Origin: Nannocystis sp.
GTDB taxonomy: Bacteria > Myxococcota_A > Polyangia > Nannocystales > Nannocystaceae
DNA length: 64,000 nucleotides
Assembly: GCA_016712315.1 (NCBI GenBank)
Contig: JADJRG010000013.1
Location: 2,392,001-2,456,000 of the forward strand
Direction of reading: 5' to 3'
Part shown: in pieces, positions 22,742 through 31,452 of the stretch
How the letters are laid out: each line of letters starts with the position of its first letter
Position numbering within the stretch: the first letter of the stretch is position 1
Made by a program: the position numbers and the translations under genes
The notes under the pieces: model-generated
The model's database searches: none
Told to the model about the DNA's origin: nothing
What the model saw: the letters and a program-made list of their open reading frames with translations, nothing else

Positions 22742-25700
22742 ATGAGCACCGACTCCGATCCCGTCCCCGTGGTTGTTCGTGGGCCCGCGAGGCGCGGAAA
22801 GAAGGCGCTGTGGGCGGCGATGGGGCTGCTCGCGCTGGTCGCAGGCGGGGTCGGGCTGGCGGTGGTGAAGCCGTGGAGCAAGCCGCCGCCGGCGAAGACG
22901 GAGCGGCTCGGCAGCAGCCTCGAGCTGGCCGCAGGCGAGGTGCTGCTGGCGACGGCGCGCGGGAGCGAGCGCTTGCTCTCAGGCACGCCGCTGCCGGCGG
23001 ACGCGGTGGTGAGCACCGGGGCGGGCGCGCGCGCGATGATCCGCCTCAGCGATGGTTCGCGGGTGTTCTTGCGCGATGACACGCGGGTGCGCCTGGGCGG
23101 CGGGGTGACGCTGCTCGCGGGCGACCTGTGGTTGGAGGCGCCGCCGCTCGAGGAGGGGCAGGTGGCGGCGGCGCACCGGGTCGGCGAACACACGGTGTCG
23201 CTGAGCGACGGCGGCGCGAGCTTGTCGCTGCGTGACGGGGTCGCGCAGGTGTACGTGGCGGAGGGGCTGGCGATCGTCAGCGCGGCGGGCGGGCGCGCGG
23301 AGGTGAAGGCGGGCGAGCAGGCGGAGATCGGCGCGGACGGGGCGCCAAAGGTGGCTCCGGTGGCTTTTTGGGAGGACTGGACCGGGGGCATGGGCGACCG
23401 CTCGGGCGGCGGTATGGGCGGGGGGGTCGGCTCTGGGGCGCTGTATGCGGTGAACCGGGCGGGGCCTGCCGGCGCGCCGGCGCTGCCGCTGACGATCCAG
23501 CGGCAGACCGTGAAGATCGCGATCGAGGGGGAGCTGGCGGAGACGCTGGTCGATCAGCGCTTCTTTAACCCGTCGAGCGCGCCGGTGGAGGGCTGGTACT
23601 GGTTCACGATCCCCGAGGGGTCGATGCTGGTGGGCTTCGCGCTCGAGACGAACGGGGAGCTGGTCGAGGGCGAGATCGTCGAGCGTAAGCAGGCGGCGGC
23701 GACCTATGAGGCGGCGATCCGCCGCGACAACGACCCGGCGCTGCTCGAGTGGATCGACGGGCGTACGGTGCGGGCGCGGGTGTATCCGGTGCCGGCGCTG
23801 GGCGAGCGCAGGATCGTGCTGCGCTACCAGCAGCTCCTGACCGAGAGCGAGGGCAAGCTGCGCTACCGCTACCCGCTGTCGGGGCCGGCGGGGCGCGAGG
23901 CGCCGACGATCGAGGAATTTTCGCTGGAGGTGCGACTCCAGGGGGCGATCGCGGAGGAGTACTCGCTGGCGACGCTGGGGGAGGCGCGGGTCGAGCCGGG
24001 GAACAAGGCGGTGACGATGCGGCGCTCGGGCTATACGCCGCGCGCAGACTTCGAGCTGGAGCTGACGCGGAAGCCGGCGACCAAGCGCACGCCGCTGCGC
24101 TACAACCTGCTCGATCCGGGGGGCGACCAGGCGCGCTTCGTGCTGGTCCGTTATTCGCCGGACGTCGATTTTGCCAAGGTGGCGATGCCGACGGGAGATG
24201 TGGTGGTGGTGGTGGACACGTCGGCGGCGGGCGATCCTTCGGAGCAGCAGACGAAGCTGGCGGTGGCGGAGGCGCTGCTGCGCTCGTTGTCGGCGGGGGA
24301 CCGCTTCGCGGTGATGAGCGCGGACGTGACGGCGAAGGTGCTGTTCCCCGAAGAAGGCGAGGGGCTGGCGGAGGCGACGCCGGAGGCGATCTCGCGGGCG
24401 CTCGAAAAAGTGGCGCAGCACGCGGCGGGCGGGGCGACGGACCTGGGGGCGATCTTCGAGCAGGCGCTGACGCGGGTGCACGGGCTCGAGCAGCCGGCGG
24501 TGGTGTATATCGGCGACGGGCTGGCGACCTCGGGCGAGCGCGGCGGCGACGCGCTGGCGGAGCGGCTGCGGCGCTCGATGACGGGCTCGCGGGCGCGGCT
24601 GTTTACGGTCGGGGTAGGCAGCGAGGTCGATACGGCGATGCTCAGCCGGCTGGCGCGGGTGGGCGGCGGCGAGTCGCTGCGGGTGGACTCGCCCGAACAG
24701 GCGGTGGTGCGGGCGCTGGAGCTCTCGGGGGCGCTGAAGACGCCGACGATCACCGATCTCGAGGTGGCGCTCGGCGAGGGGCTGGATGATCTGTTCATCT
24801 CGTCCGGCGGCAAGCTGTCCCGCGGGCAAGAGATGATCGCGCTGGCGCGTACACACCACGACCTGCCGGACTCCATCAAAATTAGCGGGCGGCTCGCCGG
24901 GGAGGCGTTCGAGCGGGAGTACCCGCTGGAGCGCGACCGCGGGGTGCTCGACCAGGTGGTGCCGCGGCTGTGGGCGAGCGCGTTCGTCGAGCGGCTGTTA
25001 GGGGATAGCCGCGGGGTCGAGGCGGTGCGCGGGAAGATCCTCTCGCTGGGGCTGGAGTACGGGATGATGACGCCGTTCACCTCGTTCCTCGCGCTCGACA
25101 GCGAGTATGCGTACAGCCAGCAGGGGATCACGCGCCGGCAGCGGCGCTTCGGCGGGGCGCGCCTGACCAGCGAGGCGGCGTGGGCCCGCAGCGCCGCGCC
25201 GGCGCCGGTGGGGGTGGTGGACCTGCTGGGTGCGGCCGCTTCGGCGCCCTTCGGCTGCAATTCCGGGGGGGCGCCGGCGATGGAGCGGGCTCGCGAGGAG
25301 GCGAGCCCGGCGGCGAGCCAAGCGGCGCCTCCACCCTCGCCGACGATGGAGAGCGATAAGGCGGCGCAGCCGGCGATGGACCCGGCGCCCGAGTCCGAGC
25401 CGTCGCCCGCGGACGAAGCCCGGGGCGGCGAGATGGCGGAGAAGAGCGTGATCGAGGAGAGCGTCGCGGACGCGCCGATGGCGGGGTTGGCGAAGCCGTC
25501 GCCGCCGCCCTCGATGGGGGGGAGCATCGGTCGGCGCAAGGAGGCGTCGGAGCGGCTGAAGCCGGAGCCGCCCCGGCCGAGTCGGGCCCCTGTGGTGGTG
25601 CCTTCGGGGGTGCCGCGGGGGTTAAAATTGCCGTGCTCGGACGCCGCGGCGCGCGGGCTCGCGCATCGCCGGCTGTTGTGGCACAAGCGGCTGGCGGAGG

Positions 25701-26905
25701 CGAATACGATCTACGCGGCGCTGAACGTGTATGAGGCGGCGGCGGGTTCGTGCGAGATCAGCGGGTGGAAGGACCAGCGGGTGTTCTTGCAGCTCTTGCA
25801 CGAGCGGGCGCAGACGGAGGGGGAGATCGCGGCGCTGCTCGGCCATTTTTATGGCGAGAACGACGCGCGGAGCTTCTTGGCGCGCGGACTGATGCGTCGC
25901 TTGGTCGACCCGGCGCTGCTGGCGGCGGTGGAGACGGCGATGTTCGGCGGGGGCGTGGATTGGCGTGATGTCGACCGGCAGATGCTCTTGGTGTTCGGGG
26001 AGGGGGCCGAGGCGCGGCGCCTGGCGATCGTGCAGGAGGCGCTGCTGCGCAGCCCCGGCGACCCGCAAGGGGAGCGCCGGATGATCCGCCTCTTGACCGA
26101 GCAAGGCAAGCTGGAGGAGGCGCTGGCGCGCGGCCGTCGCCTGCGCGAGCAGGGGTTGATGACGCCGATCTTGGCGCAGCAGATCGGCGAGGTCTTCGTG
26201 GCGAACGGCGAGGCCGAGGCGGCGCAGCGGGTTTTTTCAGAGATCGTCGAATTCGACCCGCGATCGCCCGGCAGCCGGCGCTTGTTGGGCGACATCTTCT
26301 TTCGTTATGAATGGTTCGACCGGGCGTATCGACAATACGAGGACTTGGTGTCGATGACGCCGGAGGACCCGCTGGCGATGATCCGCCTGGCGCGGGCGGC
26401 GGCCGGGGAGGGGCGTACGGACGAGGCGCTGCGGATCTTGCGGAAGATCGCGGCGGGCGAGGGGCGGCCAGGAGCGGAGGACCCGCGGCGCTTCGCCAGG
26501 CTGCACGCGGCGGCGATCTTGGCGGGGCTGTTGGCCGAAAAGGACGGCGCGACGCCGCTGGCGAGCGTGGCCCGCGAGCTGGGGCGCCTGCAAGTGTTCG
26601 ACGCGCCGGGCTCGTGGACGCTGGTGCTCTGGGGGGATCTGGCGGCTCGGCTGACGCTGAGCGCCGATCCGCCGACGCCGCTGGCGGGCGACGCGATCGA
26701 CGCGGGCGCGACGGGGCTGTTCGCGCTGCAACACGCCCCGGCGGCCGGCCTGCCGCCGCTGACGGTGCGCCACCAAGGGGCGTTGCTGGACCGCGCGGTG
26801 GGGTTTGTGCGGGTGACGATCGACTGGGACGGGAAGGAGTTTAAGGTCGCGCACAGCTCGGGGACGATCGAGGCCGGCGCGGCCGGAGAGGCGAGCGCGG
26901 GCTGA
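22742..26905 (+). CDS. Membrane-anchored FecR-like / VIT / vWA / TPR protein
   Basis: This 1387-residue protein has a cytoplasmic Arg/Lys-rich start, one transmembrane helix (ALWAAMGLLALVAGGVGLAVV, about residues 23-43), a FecR-like beta domain (LSDGSRVFLRDDTRVRL, about residues 60-210) and a VIT domain (VDQRFFNPSSAPVEGWYWFTIPEG, RVYPVPALGERRIVLRYQ). A von Willebrand A domain follows (VVVVVDTSAAGDPSEQ, RFAVMSADV, VVYIGDGLATSGE). Its metal motif is D-T-S-A-A rather than DxSxS, so the MIDAS is incomplete. After a Pro/Ser/Glu-rich linker (about residues 830-970) the C-terminus has TPR-like helices (VFSEIVEFDPRSPGSRRLLGDIFF). Likely a periplasmic adhesion or assembly scaffold. ATG at 22742 is chosen over 22709 and 22730. 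Confidence 0.8.
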   Translation: MSTDSDPVPVVVRGPARRGKKALWAAMGLLALVAGGVGLAVVKPWSKPPPAKTERLGSSLELAAGEVLLATARGSERLLSGTPLPADAVVSTGAGARAMIRLSDGSRVFLRDDTRVRLGGGVTLLAGDLWLEAPPLEEGQVAAAHRVGEHTVSLSDGGASLSLRDGVAQVYVAEGLAIVSAAGGRAEVKAGEQAEIGADGAPKVAPVAFWEDWTGGMGDRSGGGMGGGVGSGALYAVNRAGPAGAPALPLTIQRQTVKIAIEGELAETLVDQRFFNPSSAPVEGWYWFTIPEGSMLVGFALETNGELVEGEIVERKQAAATYEAAIRRDNDPALLEWIDGRTVRARVYPVPALGERRIVLRYQQLLTESEGKLRYRYPLSGPAGREAPTIEEFSLEVRLQGAIAEEYSLATLGEARVEPGNKAVTMRRSGYTPRADFELELTRKPATKRTPLRYNLLDPGGDQARFVLVRYSPDVDFAKVAMPTGDVVVVVDTSAAGDPSEQQTKLAVAEALLRSLSAGDRFAVMSADVTAKVLFPEEGEGLAEATPEAISRALEKVAQHAAGGATDLGAIFEQALTRVHGLEQPAVVYIGDGLATSGERGGDALAERLRRSMTGSRARLFTVGVGSEVDTAMLSRLARVGGGESLRVDSPEQAVVRALELSGALKTPTITDLEVALGEGLDDLFISSGGKLSRGQEMIALARTHHDLPDSIKISGRLAGEAFEREYPLERDRGVLDQVVPRLWASAFVERLLGDSRGVEAVRGKILSLGLEYGMMTPFTSFLALDSEYAYSQQGITRRQRRFGGARLTSEAAWARSAAPAPVGVVDLLGAAASAPFGCNSGGAPAMERAREEASPAASQAAPPPSPTMESDKAAQPAMDPAPESEPSPADEARGGEMAEKSVIEESVADAPMAGLAKPSPPPSMGGSIGRRKEASERLKPEPPRPSRAPVVVPSGVPRGLKLPCSDAAARGLAHRRLLWHKRLAEANTIYAALNVYEAAAGSCEISGWKDQRVFLQLLHERAQTEGEIAALLGHFYGENDARSFLARGLMRRLVDPALLAAVETAMFGGGVDWRDVDRQMLLVFGEGAEARRLAIVQEALLRSPGDPQGERRMIRLLTEQGKLEEALARGRRLREQGLMTPILAQQIGEVFVANGEAEAAQRVFSEIVEFDPRSPGSRRLLGDIFFRYEWFDRAYRQYEDLVSMTPEDPLAMIRLARAAAGEGRTDEALRILRKIAAGEGRPGAEDPRRFARLHAAAILAGLLAEKDGATPLASVARELGRLQVFDAPGSWTLVLWGDLAARLTLSADPPTPLAGDAIDAGATGLFALQHAPAAGLPPLTVRHQGALLDRAVGFVRVTIDWDGKEFKVAHSSGTIEAGAAGEASAG

Positions 26906-26934
26906 GGCGCGGCCTCCTGCGGGGCTGGGCGCGC

Positions 26935-28275
26935 TTGTCGGCGCTGGCCGTCGGCGCGTGGGGGTGCGTCGGCGAGGGGGCGCGCGCGCCAGGGCCGGCA
27001 GGGGGCGATCCGCGCGCGGCTCTTGCGATTGTTGATAGCGTGGATACGAGCACAGATGCGAATGCGAATGCGAATGCGAGGGCAGAGGGAGCTTCGTCGG
27101 CGGCGAGGGTGAGGGCGGCGCCGGTCTCGTCCTTTGAGGAATTTTCGCGGCTGGCGGCGCCGCTGCGCTGTGCGCGGGCGATCCGCTGCGGTTGGTGGCA
27201 CGCGAGCGGGATCGACGCGTGCATTGCCGCAGGGGACGCCGAGGCGCTGCGGCTGCTGGGGGTGACGCGTGGGCTCGCGGCCGGTCGTTACCGTTATGAC
27301 AGTGAGATCGCAGGGGCCTGCCTGGAGGCGCTGGAGAGCGCGCCTTGCCGGCCGGATCTAGCAAACTACCCGAAAAATTGCCTGAGCGGCGCGGTGCCGG
27401 CGCCGCTGCTGCCGGCGCTGCCGCCAGGGGCGCCCTGCGAGCGCTGGGAGGAGTGCGTCGAGGGGCTGTGTACGGGCGAGCTGGGCGCGGTGGGAGCGTG
27501 TGTGGGTTTCACGATGGAGGTCGGCGGGCGCTGCGATCACAACACGCTGTGCGGGGAGGGGCTGTTCTGTGAGGGGGAGCGCTGTAAGGCGCGCGGAGCG
27601 GTCGGGGAGCCGTGCTCGGGGCATTGGCAGGCTTGTCATGAGGGGCTGATCTGCGCGGGCTACCAGGCGGCGATCAAGGACCCGCATTATCACTCACCCG
27701 CGACGCCCGGGGTGTGCGCGCGGCCGCGCGGGCTGGGGGCGGCGTGTCGGCGCGTAGGGATCAGCGATGACTGCCAGCGGCCGCTCTATTGTGACTTTGG
27801 CGCGGCGACGCCGGTGTGCGCGGCGCCCGCGGGGGTCGGCGCGCGCTGCGGGTGGATCGACGCCTGCGCGGACGGGCTGCGCTGTGACGGGATCACGCTG
27901 GGATCGGCGGCGGCGACGAACGGCAGCGGGATGCGTGAGGTGCTGCGCGCGGGGGTGTGCGCGCCGCACGGCGATCTGGACGCGCCTTGTGAGGCCGATG
28001 CGTACGACCATGGCTGCCCGACGAGCCTGCGCTGTGAGCCGACCCGGGGGCGCTGCGTGGCGCGTGGCGAGGTCGGGGCGCCGTGTGAGGTGAAAGAGGA
28101 TTGTGCGGGGTATGGCTATTGTGACGGATCTAATAAAAAGAAGAAGAAGACCTGCCAGCGGCAGCGGGCGCACGGGGAGGCGTGCGAGCCGGTGAAGGGG
28201 GAGCGCGAGCTGGATGGACCGTGCTTTATCGGCCGCTGCGACCCGAGGCGGCGGGTGTGCGCGCGCGGACGTTGA
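26935..28275 (+). CDS. Cys-rich lipoprotein with repeated dickkopf-like modules
   Basis: The mature protein has an N-terminal DANANANARA repeat and a helical domain with RCARAIRCGWW. It then has about seven Cys-rich units of the kind G-x-P-C-x(4-6)-E-C-x-x-G-L-x-C-x(3-6)-C, such as GAPCERWEECVEGLC and GGRCDHNTLCGEGLFC. Such modules recur in myxobacterial secreted proteins and resemble dickkopf/EB-type disulfide knots. The start is unclear. TTG at 26935 leaves a very short signal peptide. A CTG at 26902, overlapping the stop of the upstream gene as CTGA, would give an ideal RRGLLRGWARLSALAVGAWGC lipoprotein signal. No enzymatic function is apparent. Confidence 0.7.
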   Translation: MSALAVGAWGCVGEGARAPGPAGGDPRAALAIVDSVDTSTDANANANARAEGASSAARVRAAPVSSFEEFSRLAAPLRCARAIRCGWWHASGIDACIAAGDAEALRLLGVTRGLAAGRYRYDSEIAGACLEALESAPCRPDLANYPKNCLSGAVPAPLLPALPPGAPCERWEECVEGLCTGELGAVGACVGFTMEVGGRCDHNTLCGEGLFCEGERCKARGAVGEPCSGHWQACHEGLICAGYQAAIKDPHYHSPATPGVCARPRGLGAACRRVGISDDCQRPLYCDFGAATPVCAAPAGVGARCGWIDACADGLRCDGITLGSAAATNGSGMREVLRAGVCAPHGDLDAPCEADAYDHGCPTSLRCEPTRGRCVARGEVGAPCEVKEDCAGYGYCDGSNKKKKKTCQRQRAHGEACEPVKGERELDGPCFIGRCDPRRRVCARGR

Positions 28276-28313
28276 GGGGCGCGGGGGGCTGGTCGGCGGC
28301 GGGGTTTTTGGGA

Positions 28314-28319
28314 TAGCAT
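28314..28319 (+). promoter_or_regulatory. -10 hexamer TAGCAT before the sirtuin gene
   Basis: It ends 6 nt before the ATG at 28326, preceded by a T-rich run. The spacing places the transcription start on the start codon. Confidence 0.5.
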
Positions 28320-28325
28320 CCAACA

Positions 28326-29171
28326 ATGCTCGATGTGTCGATCGCGCGGGCCGCGGAGATCGTGAAGGATGCGGAGGCGCTGCTCATCTGCGCCGGCGCC
28401 GGCATGGGCGTGGACTCGGGGTTGCCGGACTTTCGCGGGCCGGAGGGGTTTTGGCGGGCGTACCCGGCGGCGCGGCGGCTGGGGCTGCGCTTTGAAGAGC
28501 TGGCGGACCCGCGGTGGTTCTTTGAAGACCCGCCGCTGGCGTGGGGGTTTTATGGCCACCGCCTCAATTTGTACCGCGCGACCGCGCCGCACGCGGGGTT
28601 CACGATCTTGCGCCGCCTGGCGGGGGCGGCGCGGGCGGGGGCGTTTGTCTTCACGTCGAACGTCGACGGGCACTTCCAGCGGGCGGGCTTCGCGGAGGCG
28701 CAGGTGGTCGAGTGCCACGGGTCGATCATGCACCTGCAATGTCTGGGGGGCTGCGACCGGGGGCCGTGGCCGGCGGCGGAGCTGCGCGTGGACGTGGACG
28801 TCGAGGCGCTGCGGGCGTCGCCGCCGCTGCCGACGTGCCCGCGCTGCGGGGGCCTCGCCCGCCCGAATATCTTGATGTTCGGCGATTTTTTATGGGACGC
28901 GTCGCGCTCGGCGGCGCAGGAGCAGCGCATGAGGGCGTGGTTGGCGGAGGTCGAGGCGAGCGGGGCGCGGGCCGCGGTGATCTGCCTCGGCTCGGGCACG
29001 GCGATCCCGACGGTGCGGTTCACCGCCGAGCGGACGGCGCGTCGCTTGGCCGGCGGGCTGGTGCGGATCAACCCGCGCGACCCGCAGGTGCCCGCGGGGC
29101 AGGTGTCCTTGCAGACAGGTGCGCTGGCGGGCTTGGTGGCGATCGAGGAGGCGCTGGGGGCGCGCGGGTGA
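28326..29171 (+). CDS. Sir2-family NAD-dependent protein deacylase
   Basis: This 281-residue sirtuin would remove acyl groups from lysines while consuming NAD. The family motifs are in order: ICAGAGMGVDSGLPDFRGPEGFW (GAGxSxxSGIPDFRG type), FVFTSNVDGHFQRAGF (normally TQNVDxLHxRAG), ECHGSI with the catalytic His, a four-Cys zinc site (LQCLGGC and CPRCGG), NILMFGD, and CLGSGTAIPTV near the end. Gly-Met replaces the more usual Gly-Ile/Ala-Ser in the first loop. It sits in a plus-strand run with hemolysin III and LigD polymerase, but each has its own -10-like box, so co-regulation is not implied. Confidence 0.92.
   Translation: MLDVSIARAAEIVKDAEALLICAGAGMGVDSGLPDFRGPEGFWRAYPAARRLGLRFEELADPRWFFEDPPLAWGFYGHRLNLYRATAPHAGFTILRRLAGAARAGAFVFTSNVDGHFQRAGFAEAQVVECHGSIMHLQCLGGCDRGPWPAAELRVDVDVEALRASPPLPTCPRCGGLARPNILMFGDFLWDASRSAAQEQRMRAWLAEVEASGARAAVICLGSGTAIPTVRFTAERTARRLAGGLVRINPRDPQVPAGQVSLQTGALAGLVAIEEALGARG
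29103..29118 (+). repeat. Degenerate copy of the dispersed palindrome
   Basis: The sequence GTGTCCTTGCAGACAG lies near the 3' end of the sirtuin gene. Its arms TGTC and GACA are kept; the centre differs. Weak member. Confidence 0.3.
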
Positions 29172-29211
29172 GGGCCGATGCGAACGCGCGCGGCGCGGCG
29201 CACGGAGGCGC

Positions 29212-29217
29212 TACACT
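29212..29217 (+). promoter_or_regulatory. -10 hexamer TACACT before the hemolysin III gene
   Basis: It ends 9 nt before the GTG at 29227, giving a near-leaderless transcript and supporting that GTG as the start. Confidence 0.4.
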
Positions 29218-29226
29218 CGCCGCCGC

Positions 29227-29874
29227 GTGACCCACGGCCCGACCTCTTCGATCATCCGCCCCCGCCTGCGCGGCGTCGCCGACATCGGCGCCGCGGCGAT
29301 CGCGATCCCAGCGGTCGCCGCGCTGGTCGACCACGCCCGCCCGGGCGGGGCGTCCGTGGCGAGCGCGATGTATGGGGCGTCGCTGGTGATGGTGCTGCTG
29401 TGTAGCGCGATCTACCACCGCGCTGGGTGGCCGCTGCGAGTGGCGCTGTGGCTGCGGAAGATCGACCACGCGAGCATCTATTTGTTAATCGCGGGCTCGG
29501 CGACGCCGGTGGCGTACACGCTGGTGCCGGGGCCAGGGACGGGCCTGATCGCGGCGATGTGGACCGCTGCGGCGCTGGGGGTGCTGAAGACGCTGCTGTG
29601 GCCCCGGGCGCCGCGCCAGCTCAGCGTCGCCCTCTACGTGCTGATCGGGGTGCTGCCCGTGCCGTTCGTCGCCGATCTGCGAGAGACGATCGGCGACGCG
29701 GAGATGGACCTGCTGATCGTCGGCGGGGCGATCTATATCGCGGGCGCGGTGGTGTACGCGCGCCGCTGGCCGAACCCGGCGCCGTTCACCTTCGGCTACC
29801 ACGAGATCTTCCACCTCTTCGTCTTCGCGGCGGCGCTCGTCCACTACGTGGCGATCTGGTCGATCGTGGGGTGA
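29227..29874 (+). CDS. Hemolysin III family membrane protein
   Basis: This 215-residue protein with about seven transmembrane helices belongs to the YqfA/Hly-III/PAQR superfamily. Conserved signatures are seen: LLCSAIYHRAGW (S-x-x-x-H), KIDHASIYLLIAGSATPVAY (D-H-x-x-I-x-x-L-I-A-G) and the C-terminal YHEIFHLFVFAAALVHYVA with the H-x-x-x-H pair. The three conserved His and Asp/Ser residues form a membrane zinc site in relatives, which are thought to be hydrolases. The GTG at 29227 starts just before the first helix; the frame is open upstream into the sirtuin gene and that part is rejected. Confidence 0.9.
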   Translation: MTHGPTSSIIRPRLRGVADIGAAAIAIPAVAALVDHARPGGASVASAMYGASLVMVLLCSAIYHRAGWPLRVALWLRKIDHASIYLLIAGSATPVAYTLVPGPGTGLIAAMWTAAALGVLKTLLWPRAPRQLSVALYVLIGVLPVPFVADLRETIGDAEMDLLIVGGAIYIAGAVVYARRWPNPAPFTFGYHEIFHLFVFAAALVHYVAIWSIVG

Positions 29875-29932
29875 AAGCGCGCCTTGTCAGCCGCGCGGCC
29901 GGCTGCGACGATCGCGGCGCAGGAGCAGCGGG

Positions 29933-30844
29933 ATGGACGAGGACGACGAGGACGGCGGCGCAGGCATCACCCTGAACGTGAGCTCGGCCGAGAAGGTGCT
30001 GTTTCCCGACGCGAAGATCACGAAGGGCGCGCTGATCGACTACTACGCGGAGGTCGCGTCGGTGATGCTGCCGCACCTGCGCGACCGCCCGCTGACGCTG
30101 CACCGCTTCCCCGCGGGGATCGAGCGCCCAGGCTTCTTTCAAAAGAGGATCGATGAGGACGCGCCGCCGTGGGTGGAGCGGGTGGCGATGCCGACGCGAG
30201 GCGGCGAGGCGATGACCTACGCGCTGGCGAACAACGGGGCGACGCTGCTCTACCTCGCGAACAAAAATTCGATCGCCTTTCATACGTGCGCGGTGCGCCG
30301 CGGCGCGCTGGAGCGGCCCGATCTGCTGGTCTTCGACCTGGACCCCTCGGACGACGACTTTGAGAAGATCCGCCTGGGCGCAAAACACCTGGGCGCGATG
30401 CTGGCGGCGGTCGGCTTGGCGCCGTACGTCAAGACCTCGGGGTCGCGCGGCCTGCACGTGGTCGCGCCGATCGTGCCCGAGGAGGATGATGACGGCGTCC
30501 GCGGCTTCGCCCGCGCGATCGCCGAGCGCCTGTGCCGTCGCGACCCGAGCCGCTTCACCCTGGAGACCGTGAAGAAGCGGCGCGGCGACCGAGTTTTTCT
30601 GGATCTGCGCAACGCGTCGGCGCAGACGGTGGTGGCCCCGTACAGCGCGCGGGCGCTGCCAGGGGCGCCGGTGGCGGCGCCGATCACGTGGAAGGAGCTG
30701 GAGGATCCCGGGCTGCACGGGCGGCGCTTCTCGATCCGCGAGATCCCAGCGCGCCTGCGCGCGATCGGTGATCCGTGGCGCGAGCTGGCCGCGGGGGCTA
30801 AGTCGCTGCGGGCGGCCCGGGCGCGGCTGGCGACGCTGGACTGA
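29933..30844 (+). CDS. Stand-alone LigD-type polymerase domain protein
   Basis: This 303-residue primase/polymerase is of the bacterial non-homologous end-joining type. Motifs are clear: VSSAEKVLFPDAKITKGALIDYY, LTLHRFPAGI, FFQKRIDEDAPPWV, HTCAVRRGALERPDLLVFDLDPSD (the DxD metal pair), VKTSGSRGLHVVAPI (S-x-x-x-H) and FLDLRNASAQTVVAPYSARALPGAPVAAPITWKEL. It lacks the ligase and phosphoesterase domains of full LigD, so if it works in end-joining it must pair with a separate ligase and Ku encoded elsewhere. An AGGAG sequence precedes the ATG. The acidic DEDDED start is short and variable. Confidence 0.92.
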   Translation: MDEDDEDGGAGITLNVSSAEKVLFPDAKITKGALIDYYAEVASVMLPHLRDRPLTLHRFPAGIERPGFFQKRIDEDAPPWVERVAMPTRGGEAMTYALANNGATLLYLANKNSIAFHTCAVRRGALERPDLLVFDLDPSDDDFEKIRLGAKHLGAMLAAVGLAPYVKTSGSRGLHVVAPIVPEEDDDGVRGFARAIAERLCRRDPSRFTLETVKKRRGDRVFLDLRNASAQTVVAPYSARALPGAPVAAPITWKELEDPGLHGRRFSIREIPARLRAIGDPWRELAAGAKSLRAARARLATLD

Positions 30845-30858
30845 AAGCCTCTCGGTCG

Positions 30859-31452
30859 CTAAAGGCCCGGCGAGCCGCAGGCGATCCATTGCCCGAGGCG
30901 GCGGAGGTCGGCCGCCGGGGCTAGACCCGCGGGGGGCATCGGTGACGCGGACGCGGGGTCGATCTGGGACTTGTGGACCTCGAGGACGGCTCGCTCGTAG
31001 ACCAGCCGCTGGTGCGGCTTGAAGAGCTCAGGACGATCGAAATTGACGTCATCCGGGGCGTCCTGGCGATCGGCCGCGGCGAGGGCGCTGCTGTGACATC
31101 CGGTGCACCAGGTGCGCAGGAAGCCGGCGCCGAAGCTGCGATAGGTGAGCGCGTTGTCGTGCGGGCACGGGGGCAGCGGCGCGCCGCCGGCGGTCGGCGC
31201 CGAGGGCTTGGCGGGCTTGGCGGGCTTGGCGGGCCGCGCAGGGGGCGCTTTCTCTGTGGCTTTGTTGCCCCGCGCCTTTGCGGCCTGCCGCTCGGCGCGG
31301 CGCGCGGCCTTGTCGGCCTTGTCGGCCTTGGGGTCGCGGGCAGGCGCGGCCGCGAGCATGGCCGTCGGCGTCGCCTGCCGGGTCGCGATCGCGTCGCAAG
31401 CGAAGAGGAGGAGGAGCGGCACGGCCGGCCCGAGATTATGCAAATGGCCCAT
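30859..31452 (-). CDS. Monohaem c-type cytochrome lipoprotein
   Basis: This 197-residue protein has a signal peptide and lipobox LLLLFAC. A Lys/Ala/Pro-rich linker follows with KPAKPAKPAKPSAP repeats (residues 40-88), then a small domain with one haem c site, WCTGCHSSA, and a likely Met ligand in SPMPPAG near the end. This layout, with 'CxxCH...MPP', is that of planctomycete-type cytochrome domains (PSC1-like) that accompany DUF1501 proteins. Its start overlaps the end of the DUF1501 gene by 17 nt, so the two are co-transcribed and probably translationally coupled. Confidence 0.75.
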   Translation of the reverse strand: MGHLHNLGPAVPLLLLFACDAIATRQATPTAMLAAAPARDPKADKADKAARRAERQAAKARGNKATEKAPPARPAKPAKPAKPSAPTAGGAPLPPCPHDNALTYRSFGAGFLRTWCTGCHSSALAAADRQDAPDDVNFDRPELFKPHQRLVYERAVLEVHKSQIDPASASPMPPAGLAPAADLRRLGQWIACGSPGL

